A stretch of DNA of 64,000 nucleotides. Source: Plicaturopsis crispa FD-325 SS-3. Its lineage: Eukaryota > Basidiomycota > Agaricomycetes > Amylocorticiales > Amylocorticiaceae. The notes beneath the pieces were generated by a model. The model did no database searches and was not told the DNA's origin. It was given only the letters and a program-made list of their open reading frames with translations. The position numbers and the translations under genes were made by a program. The DNA lies in NCBI GenBank assembly GCA_000827205.1, contig KN832561.1, positions 1,151,962-1,215,961 of the forward strand. Direction: 5' to 3'. This document shows, piece after piece, positions 57,249 through 64,000 of the stretch. Within the stretch, counting starts at the first letter, position 1, and each line of letters opens with the position of its first letter.

Positions 57249-57742
57249 CAAGATTTCAACTAGCGTGGTTTTTTTGGATGTCGTTTCAGTTCTGTTTGTC
57301 TCTCGCTCGTTTTGTGTGTTGTCGTATTTATTCGTTTTTATTTATCGGTAGCACGTCTGCATTCCATGATCATGCCTATGCAATACACTATGCCCTTCCC
57401 GCATCTTTCGCTCTGCTGCACAACTGGATGCGTCGCTTGCCTCCGTTTCCCCGTCAAGGGAAGATAAAATTCCGTCGGAAGTTCCACGTTTTATCAATTT
57501 CTCGTGGTCCCATACTCCACCAATCACCTTGCATACCGCAACCTAGCGGGGGATACGGGTGTGGAGGGAAACTTGATTGGTACGAAGCATCATTGAGCAT
57601 GAATGTTAATGCTCAACGGTTTATCAGCTCAGAGGGCCGCCGGCTGAGCGACTATCCCTATGGAATTTCGGCGGATAGAGGACGCTATCTTAAGGGTAAG
57701 TCCCTCTGAGCAAGACATGGAATTAAATTGCGCACCATATCC
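57249..57742. other. convergent 3' region SFI1/TRM9
   Basis: T-rich flank. A 154-codon open frame (57245-57709) overlaps the SFI1 stop and has no protein-like character, so it is not called. Confidence 0.4.
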
Positions 57743-58825
57743 TCATTCCCATCGCCGCAGCTCAACATAATAATTGGACCGTTCCCATCCCTCTTTGACG
57801 ATCTCTACTCCTTGCTTCTCGCCGCCGCTCGCTCTTGCGCTGATCACGAGCCCAAGATCTGCGGCTGCACGCCGCACGAGGGCACCGAGCTCCCCCGCAG
57901 CGAACATGTGGTAATATCGGTTCAGCACCTGAGGCTCGGCGGATGCGGTAGAGGTTTCTGTGGAATGTATGGGCGGGGAGACATCAGCCTCATTATCAAC
58001 GCTACCTCCTTGGCGGCTTCTTTTCGCTTTGAGTTTTTTCGTAGCGGTGGGTTTTGGCTGCGACAGCACCCATGGTACGAAAACGTCTCTCCCCTCGTGT
58101 GCGCCATCGGCGTCTGCGTCAGGAATTTGTCGAGTGGAAAGATCGTCCTGCTCGACGGCCCAGACGTATATAAGGACGCGACCATGCTTCGGGGAGACAC
58201 ACTGCAGGAGGCGCTGTGAGATAGTGTTCAGTCCCGCTGATGTATATCGTGTGTCCATCTACTTACCTGGACAGCGCGCATGCGCCGCTCTGCAGTGGCT
58301 AAATGGTGTATCGTAGCTATGCTAATGGCATAGTCCTAAGATTCGTCGGATCGCAAACTCGCCGTCAGATATACGCGCGAATCGAAGCCTGTGGACACAT
58401 ACGAACGCGCCGTGCCTCCATCCTTCTCCCAAGACGTCGCCCCACACAACCTCTCTCACGGCGCCAGACGCGTTCCGCGCGATCTCAAGTAGATTCCTAC
58501 TCCTGTCAAGCCCGATAGTCCAAATGGATCCTGACGGGCGTTCGAGTGGCAGGGGTAGGTATTTCCCATTCCCTGTTCCTGAGTCGAGCCCGACCCATCC
58601 CGTGGGGATATCTGCGAGGAACTGGGCGATTATGGGCCAAGGCTATGATGTACATTGTGCCGAACGTATGCATTAAGTGATTTGCTGCATGAGATGAGGA
58701 GAACGACGCACCTTGTAGCGTGTGGAAGAGAAGTGCGAAGCGATATGGTCGTAGACGGCATGGACGTGCTCGTTCTCGTGCACTTGCGGGTCGGAGGTGA
58801 TTTGTGTGGGGGCAACAGACGGCAT
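57743..58825 (-). CDS. TRM9: tRNA wobble-uridine carboxymethyl methyltransferase Trm9
   Basis: The start MPSVAPTQITSDPQVHENEH at 58825 gives VHAVYDHIASHFSSTRYK, the diagnostic Trm9 N-terminus. It continues PWPIIAQFLADIPTGWVGLD. SAM-binding motif I is LDSGTGNGKYLPL. Then follow IGLDRSRNLLEIARNASGAV, DYAISIATIHHLATAERRMR and QRLLQCVSPKHGRVLIYVWA. The acidic/Lys-rich insert (ATKKLKAKRSRQGGSVDNEA) precedes LNRYYHMFAAGELGALVRRA and the C-terminal NYYVELRRWE. These match the Trm9/ABH8 methyltransferase domain, which methylates cm5U to mcm5U in tRNA with Trm112. Confidence 0.9.
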
Positions 58826-59514
58826 GGCCACCCTTGATATTGGTGTCCTGCGAACTCCTCTAATAATCCCTCAAGAGGTTCGCGACTTACAGTCCTCCGG
58901 TGAAGGAAGAATGAAAGATTCAAAGAAGGTAAAAACCTAATCTGTCGATCAACGGCCAACTCCGAAATGTGCACCTCGGCCTCGTCGTGCAATGCTCGCA
59001 TTATTGGTTAAAGAGGGCTGCACTGACCGGGATACGTATGGATAAAATAGCGCTTGACAAATACAATTGGATTACACGGAACGGTACGTGTTTTTTGGCT
59101 AGTCAGTCCGCATGATCTACCAGGAGGAACCATGGGAGCACCATTCACTGGCAGGCTGTCGCCCCACACGAGGGTCGGGACCTGGTCTGGATAGCAGTCC
59201 TGGTGCACCTGTCACCAGTGGTGCTGATAATGTTACGCAGTATCCAAGTACACATTACACAAGGCTTATGAGGAGGCAACTACGAGAAAGTTGATAAGAC
59301 CAAACTCACATGAGAGTGTGACGATGAATGGCTATGTACCTTTGAAGTCGCGTTGCTGCTAGCCAATGGTAGAGTTGGTCAAAGCACGCGTCCTCCGAGG
59401 ACGTCTGCCGCTTCATATGGATGAATCCATTGTTACCACCATCCGGTGGATTTTCTGCAGTAAAAAAGGTGATCAGATTAAATGGGATGCCAGAACTGTA
59501 GTGAGTCATACGAC
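58826..59514. other. region between TRM9 and ALG13, with protein-like minus-strand frames
   Basis: Three minus-strand open stretches look protein-like. The one at about 59320-59509 includes GNNGFIHMKRQTSSEDACFD; that at about 59060-59208 includes HQDCYPDQVPTLVWGDSLPV and VPPGRSCGLTSQK; that at about 58850-59001 includes ALHDEAEVHISELAVDRQIR. Splice-like signals occur between them (acceptor ttttttactgcag, donor aaaggtacat, acceptor ggtgacag), but I could not assemble one consistent frame. It may be a small unrecognised gene nested between its neighbours, or long untranslated regions. Confidence 0.3.
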
Positions 59515-60134
59515 TTATATGTAGCCCATTTCCTCGTCGAGCAAATTCCGAAATTTATTGCTGTCAAGAGGTGGAAAGGGAATAATTAAAGACACATCAA
59601 GTTCCCTTATTTTCTGCGGGAGTTCACTGACAATGTAAAAGATCAGTGAATGCTATTGAATTATGATTGGTTCAAGCGCACTCGACAGTTGAAGCTTTCA
59701 AATGTCCAAGTGTTGATAAGGACGAGGCTAAGTCCTCCTGGTGATTGTCCAGTAATGTTGGATTGGGGACAACTATCAGTGGCTTCCCGAGACGAAGAAC
59801 GTCGAGGATAGTGCCAGAGCCTGACATCGACGTCAGATTCGTTGGACGTCTCGCAAGTTTGAAACACACCTGCGTGGCTGATAACAAGGTCCGCACGCTC
59901 GTATTCCTCTTTGAGGGTGGGTTTAAACCTCCAAAGTTGGATGTCCACGCCGTCCTTGGACGAGCTCAAGTCCTCCGACACAGCGAGGTCCGCCGCATCG
60001 AAATTGGAGTTACCGCATTGCACAACGAGGTGAACGTAGCCTTTCGCGCGGAGACTAGATATCACAGGTGTCGATAAGACCGCGTTCACAAGCGCATCGA
60101 ATTTTGTAGAGCCAACAGTGACGAAGGCAAGCAT
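59515..60134 (-). CDS. ALG13: UDP-GlcNAc transferase subunit Alg13
   Basis: The start [20 protein letters not shown] at 60134 is the Alg13 signature (VTVGST-FD-LV). It continues [20 protein letters not shown] and [10 protein letters not shown], then after a short intron [20 protein letters not shown] with [20 protein letters not shown]. The second intron (donor gtgcgc, acceptor ctcccgcag) joins to [20 protein letters not shown], the usual Alg13 end. Without this last intron the protein would stop about 30 residues early. Family role: Alg13 is the catalytic half of the ER enzyme that adds the second GlcNAc to the dolichol-linked precursor, recruited to membranes by Alg14. Divergent with the P5C reductase gene over 186 bp. 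Confidence 0.88.
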
Positions 60135-60320
60135 GCTGGATTACAGCGGGTAAGCCTGGGGTAAGCAGGAAGGTCGCGGTAAGATCGTTCATGCAGCTAA
60201 GTCCGAAGGAGTCAGGACCCCCGATAGGCCGCCGCGGAGTCTTTACCATATAACTCGATCGTCTATGTACCATGAAAAACCGAGTCAACGCCGTAAACTC
60301 GCTCTTTAGCTATACCACAT

Positions 60321-61541
60321 CATGGGATATACACTTTGCGTTGTAGGTAAGTCATTCGTGTAATCGCGTTGTCGTTGTCTGACGATCGCCCAGGATGTGG
60401 AACCATGGGAGTCGCCGTCCTGTCCGGGGTGGTAGACAGCCTCCAATCTCCCAATCTCGAGGCTAGTCTGTCGAGCTCTACATATCGTGGTGTTTCGAAG
60501 TGGGAGACACATACACCGGGAACGTCGACGCCAGTCGGTCCACCGGATGAATCTACTCCATCGCGATTTATCGCGTGTGTGAGTCGCGAGGAAAGTGCGC
60601 GCAAACTCAGAGAAACATTTGCAGCACTGGGAGGGCTTGGTTCGACCGTTGAGGTCGTGGCTTCCAAAAACCTGGAGTCGATCCAGCAATCCGATGTTAT
60701 TCTACTATGGTACGTCGCTCCGTTCGACCTAGACCATGGCTAACTCCCTACTATGAAGCTGCAAGCCTCAATTGGCGCATTCTATCTTAGGCGAAGAAGG
60801 AATACGGGAAGCACTCGAGGGAAAACTCTTGATCAGTATCCTCGCTGGTGTTACCATCGCGCAAATGACCGCATGGGTCTCCCCCTCGACAAAAGTAATC
60901 CGCGCTATGCCCAACACTCCCTGCAAAGTACGATTCCCTTCAACAGCACCATGGAAAACCTCGACCTAATTCTCTGCATAGATTCGTGAAGGCATGACGG
61001 TCGTTAGCAATCTGCCGCACTCTCCCAGCGTCGAGGTTGACCGTTCCATTATCCTCAAAATATTCTCGTCGATCGGCCGCTGCCGATTCCTCGATGAAAA
61101 GCATTTCGATGCGTGCACTGCACTTTCAGGATCAGGTCCTGCTTTTGCTTGCATCTTTCTGGAGGCCATGGCCGATGGTGGTGTTATGATGGGGCTCCCT
61201 CGAGCAGAGTCCTTAGAACTCGCCGCCCAAAGTGAGTAATCTATTATCACTCACTGCCTATCGCCACTGACAAAACCGCGTCCTTGTAGCATTGCAAGGC
61301 GCCGCCCGAATGACGATAGCGGGGGCACACCCTGCACAAATAAGGGATTCTGTAACAAGTAAGTTGCTCCATGCCTCACGTGTATTTCAGCCTCAATGAC
61401 CCGTTTACTATAGCACCTGGTGGATGCACAATTGCTGGACTGCTGGCACTTGAAGATGGTAGAGTAAGGTCGACCATCGCGCGTGCCATCCAGATTGCGA
61501 CTGAGCGCGCGAGCGAGCTTGGGCAACCGGCAAAAAAATGA
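60321..61541 (+). CDS. PRO3: pyrroline-5-carboxylate reductase
   Basis: Exon 1 encodes MGYTLCVVG and splices to CGTMGVAVLSGVVDSL, forming the Rossmann GxGxMG nucleotide-binding loop. Further motifs are FIACVSREESARKLRETFAA, SDVILL, GKLLISILAGVTIAQMTAWV, VIRAMPNTPCKIREGMTVVS and FDACTALSGSGPAFACIFLE. It continues ADGGVMMGLPRAESLELAAQ, TLQGAARM and VTTPGGCTIAGLLALEDGRV. The P5CR signature VRSTIARAIQIATERASELG is followed by the end at 61541. Family role: it makes proline from P5C using NAD(P)H. An insert relative to bacterial enzymes (SSTYRGVSKWETHTPGTSTP) is present near residue 40. The exon junction near 60705-60790 was not fully resolved. Confidence 0.9.
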
Positions 61542-61871
61542 ACAGATGTGTCGAAAAATGTCGAATGTATCATCGTTGTTAGTCTCCCGTAGGCAGCCAC
61601 ACGAATAGGAAGATAATCGTTCCTATATGTATGGTCTGCTTTCAGTCGCGCCCTCGACACCGTAGCTGAGCGCTGAGCCTTCAGGACGTGAAATTTCCTT
61701 TTAAGGGAGTTTTTCTGACCTGCCCTAAACTCGGTGGCGCGAGGAAAATGACCGTCTCCCCCATCGCAGAAACAGCGCGCTCGACGCTCTATGAGCCACA
61801 GAATCCAGAGGAAAATTAGCAGAACAGGACGGGGTGCGCTGAGGGTGCATCCCTGCGTAACGGAGACCCCT

Positions 61872-61882
61872 CCCCCCCCCCC
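61872..61882. repeat. C11 homopolymer
   Basis: A run of eleven C on the plus strand, upstream of a TATA-like sequence. It is prone to length variation and sequencing error. Confidence 0.8.
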
Positions 61883-61918
61883 GACTGTTTTGGCCATTCG
61901 GGCTCCCCTGGGCCTTAA

Positions 61919-61928
61919 ATATATATAC
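61919..61928 (+). promoter_or_regulatory. TATA-like box upstream of a 69-codon frame
   Basis: The sequence aatatatatac lies about 45 bp before the ATG at 61970, a spacing compatible with a fungal promoter. Confidence 0.35.
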
Positions 61929-61969
61929 AAAGCATTCTAACTCTTGTGACTCGTGTCTGGCATTCATTT

Positions 61970-62179
61970 ATGGATCATGCAGCATCTAATCCTCAGGTTG
62001 TACAAGTACCAAGATATGTGGTGAGAGCCGTATGGTTACCCGGACATCGCAGCACGGACTCTGGTGTGGCGAACTTGCGCCAGCAGGAGGAACCCAAACG
62101 CAAGACTCCTGGCTACCTACCAGTGACGCCAAATATCCTGTACGGTGCTGAGACATCTCCCGTCGTGTCCCGGGGATGA
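61970..62179 (+). CDS. possible small protein, 69 aa, unrecognised
   Basis: From ATG 61970 the frame reads MDHAASNPQVVQVPRYVVRA, VWLPGHRSTDSGVANLRQQ, then PKRKTPGYLPVTPNILYGAE and ends SPVVSRG. Composition is protein-like and a TATA-like box lies just upstream. There is no signal peptide, and no family was recognised. A donor-like gtgaga at the RYV codons could indicate an intron instead. It might equally be a chance frame between PRO3 and a MITE. Confidence 0.3.
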   Translation: MDHAASNPQVVQVPRYVVRAVWLPGHRSTDSGVANLRQQEEPKRKTPGYLPVTPNILYGAETSPVVSRG

Positions 62180-62319
62180 TCTACCCCAATCCTGCACGAT
62201 GAACGCGACTTCGACGCGCCATAGACGAAATGTTCTCTGTGCGAGAGCGTCACGTGAGTTTCCGAAAAAGGGAATTTTCGTGAAGGCTCAGCTACGGTCG
62301 GGAGGGCGCAACAAAATCA

Positions 62320-62583
62320 CACTGGAGGAATGGCCCTATGTGACTCCTCGTCACAGTAAAATAACACGGAGAACACTGTCATAAAGGGATCAGCATGTTA
62401 CAGATAGTGACAGGCTGATTACAGGCTGACATTCAGAATGTGTTCAGCCTGTAACACGATTTCAGTCTGTGTCTTTCATGTAAGTTAGCTTGTAACACGA
62501 AGGAACAGGAAAGTCCCTTTGTGACATTGTATCCTGTGTATTCAGCATGTAACAAAGCGTTACATAGGCCACTTCCTCCAGTG
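62320..62583. mobile_element. CACTA-like palindromic MITE, 264 bp
   Basis: The ends are inverted repeats. Left 62320-62344 begins CACTGGAGGAA and right 62559-62583 is its inverse complement at 21 of 25 positions. The flanks share tca immediately outside (left ...aaatca, right tcaag...), a possible 3-bp target duplication. CACTA/CACTG ends with 3-bp duplications are the mark of the CACTA (CMC/EnSpm) superfamily. The interior is also symmetrical: a perfect 11-bp inverted pair, ttacaggctga (62419-62429) and tcagcctgtaa (62444-62454), forms the centre. The motif TGTAAC or its complement recurs in both arms, resembling subterminal transposase-binding sites. No coding sequence is present. Confidence 0.75.
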
Positions 62584-62639
62584 TCAAGACTACATCGTTG
62601 TAATCCAGTTGTAACATCGACTTCATTTTGTGCTTCAGA

Positions 62640-63250
62640 TATATTTGACGGCCTGCAATACGCGAACTCGAGAGCAGGCGACTTGACATTGAGGGTGATA
62701 CATACAACATACAAAACAGAGTGTGTATACTGTGCAACGTATGCATAAGATATCCCCCACTGTATCTTCGACATCTCCCATGATCAGGAGAGCCGTTAAC
62801 AACACGGGCGGAGCATCCATATAGGACACTACCGTAGTTCGCTCTGGCTCCCGTAAAATGAGAACGTGCGTGTATATCATTAGAACGCCGTCCAGAGTGT
62901 TGAGGAGCGAATAGGCATGAGAAAGATTGGTGAAAAGGATCAGAAAGGTTGGAGGAAACAAGTGTTTGGATTGGAAACTGCAAACGCGTCAGTGAGGAAG
63001 AAATGAGGCAGAGAAAGCACGACTCACCTGTATGTACATGGGCAACTTAGCTTACGCGAGACTACGTGATGTCTCCCAACCCCCCACAGATCCTCCCACC
63101 AGTCAGACGTAGACAAAGTCTACGGCAGCGCCCCAAAGGGGCTGGAGAAAAGAAGATGAGGAGAGACGGGACTCAATAGGAATTGAACTCGATATCGCTC
63201 ATAAGAATGAGCACCACGCCGTTGAAGGTATGCAGCGTGACGCCAAAGTG
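62640..63250 (-). pseudogene. possible relic of a membrane-protein gene
   Basis: Minus-strand stretches are protein-like and hydrophobic: FGVTLHTFNGVVLILMSDIE near 63185-63250, then PPTFLILFTNLSHAYSLLNT, LDGVLMIYTHVLILREPERT and APPVLLTALLIMGDVEDTVG at about 62740-62955. An intron-like segment with donor gtgagt and acceptor gtttgcag (about 62982-63030) lies between. The pieces do not join into one clean open gene with an identifiable start. I do not recognise the family, and the resemblance to multi-pass membrane proteins is a guess from composition. Confidence 0.3.
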
Positions 63251-63415
63251 ACAGAGCTTGGGTGTGCTAAATCACGCAACGCAGACCGAAAACAGATGCA
63301 GTAAAGCGATGGGATACGCGAGTGTAATATACATATATGCCTGCTTGAACAAGACCGTTAGCATTGATCTGGCACAAAGAACGGCAAAAGCGACTAACCG
63401 AACACCAACAACAGA

Positions 63416-64000
63416 TTAACGGTCTGAAATATAACAGAATGTCAGAAGATTGTCCGTCAACAGACATATGAGAGTGATACGCACAAAACTCGTGAGTTTC
63501 GTCCGACCTCTTCACGGTTTGCTGTTGGGGTCAAGAGCAAGTCAGTCTCGAAAGATTTTATATGGCCACGCGAAAGGACCAAACAGCCGCAAACACTGAC
63601 CTTCCACGCCTCCTCGAAGTCTACTGGTAATATTACGTAGCGATTCTTGCGAACGGCTGAGGTAGATTATGGGCATCGGCATGTCGCAGGGAACGCGTGA
63701 AGACACACCTTGAAGACCAGCAGCTTGTACAATCGAGGCAATTTCTGCCGAAGATAGACGATCTGGTCGAGATACATCTGCAGGGACGCGTTCAAACACG
63801 CGTGATGCAGCTGCTTTGGGGAGTACTCACAGTCTTCCAAGTCTACGTCGGGGCCAAGGTTCATCTTGCTAGTGATCGTCTGGAAAATGAGGCGCTTTTC
63901 ACGGCGCGACGGCAAGGGGAATTCGATTTTACGATCCAGACGACCGGGACGAAGGAGAGCGGGGTCGAGCGTGTCGGCACGATTTGTAGCCATGATGACC
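63416..64000 (-). CDS. RPT3: 26S proteasome regulatory ATPase Rpt3, C-terminal part
   Basis: The gene runs off the right edge. Visible from 64000 leftward are [20 protein letters not shown] (AAA second region of homology with the arginine fingers), then [77 protein letters not shown] and [12 protein letters not shown]. The [20 protein letters not shown] and LEDYVSRPD wording identifies Rpt3 (PSMC4) among the six Rpt subunits. The last four residues EFYR form the HbYX motif that docks into the 20S alpha ring and opens the gate. Introns fall after LEDY (phase 1), after GLQ, and inside the penultimate codon. The final exon (63416-63423) has only 8 coding bases. Confidence 0.93.

Larger units (their letters stand above)
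62180..63415. other. gene-poor interval downstream of RPT3
   Basis: Contains the CACTA-like MITE and the possible relic listed separately. The remainder, about 63250-63415, is the 3' flank of RPT3. A tRNA-like stretch at 63185-63240 was examined and rejected. Confidence 0.5.

Noticed and set aside
57245-57709. 154-codon open frame after SFI1
   Set aside because: Begins at the SFI1 stop, has no domain, and reads T-rich flank.
63185-63240. tRNA-like sequence on the minus strand (gagttcaattcc resembling a B box, gctcattcttatgagc resembling an anticodon arm)
   Set aside because: The T-arm flanks do not pair, the anticodon arm has an odd loop, and no acceptor stem could be found. The same bases read as hydrophobic protein in a minus frame.
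1-64000. Biosynthetic gene cluster, CRISPR array or bacterial defence island
   Set aside because: No PKS, NRPS, terpene synthase or P450 group, no regularly spaced repeats, and the gene content is that of a eukaryotic housekeeping region.

Overview
This is a compact, intron-rich nuclear segment of a filamentous basidiomycete, probably an Agaricomycete. The evidence is the many 45-70 nt introns with GTRNGT donors, the gene-to-gene spacing of a few hundred bases, and protein variants typical of mushroom-forming fungi (a Mso1-like Sec1 binder, a SmgGDS-like armadillo protein, a Met-rich cupredoxin, a pirin, a TEA factor). No bacterial operon, viral gene cluster, CRISPR array or reverse-transcriptase gene was seen. 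About 29 protein genes can be supported; most are housekeeping.

Layout. Bases 1-3160 are repeat-rich and AT/GC-patchy, with a hairpin, a pair of terminal-inverted-repeat-like ends and a degenerate direct repeat; no convincing gene lies there. Then follow an unrecognised coiled-coil protein (3.2-5.1 kb, +), the inner nuclear membrane LEM/MSC protein SRC1 (+), ESCRT-I VPS23 (-), a TEA/ATTS transcription factor (+), the ribosome-assembly factor NOC3 (-), APC5 of the anaphase-promoting complex (+), and three lineage-type unknowns (20.0-24.2 kb), one possibly PD-(D/E)XK-like and one single-pass membrane protein with an in-frame 69-bp tandem repeat. From 24.2 to 28.1 kb lies sulfide:quinone oxidoreductase (-) together with a duplicated copy of its own 3' end. 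The inner copy has been interrupted by a hAT-type MITE with a perfect 8-bp target duplication.

The centre holds a Mso1-like secretion factor, a GPI-anchored type-1 copper protein, the AP-1 beta adaptin, RNase MRP subunit RMP1, an OTU deubiquitinase, an aldo/keto reductase with a GC-AG intron, and a SmgGDS-like armadillo protein. The right part has a peroxisomal enoyl-CoA isomerase with a PTS1-like HKL end, an amino-acid permease with GATA motifs upstream, a pirin with a hydrophobic N-terminal extension, NSA1, the GID E3 subunit RMD5, SFI1, TRM9, ALG13, pyrroline-5-carboxylate reductase, a CACTA-like palindromic MITE, and the 3' end of the proteasome ATPase RPT3.

The genes do not form one pathway. 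Themes that recur by chance or by general compactness are ribosome/RNA processing (NOC3, NSA1, RMP1, TRM9), ubiquitin/proteasome (APC5, OTU, RMD5, RPT3), vesicle traffic (VPS23, AP-1, Mso1-like) and mitotic structures (SFI1, APC5, SRC1). Several divergent pairs share promoters under 200 bp. I did not find a clear new multi-gene system. The most notable items are the sqr 3'-end duplication plus MITE, the CACTA-like MITE, the Met-rich cupredoxin, and the RPT3 HbYX tail split across an intron.
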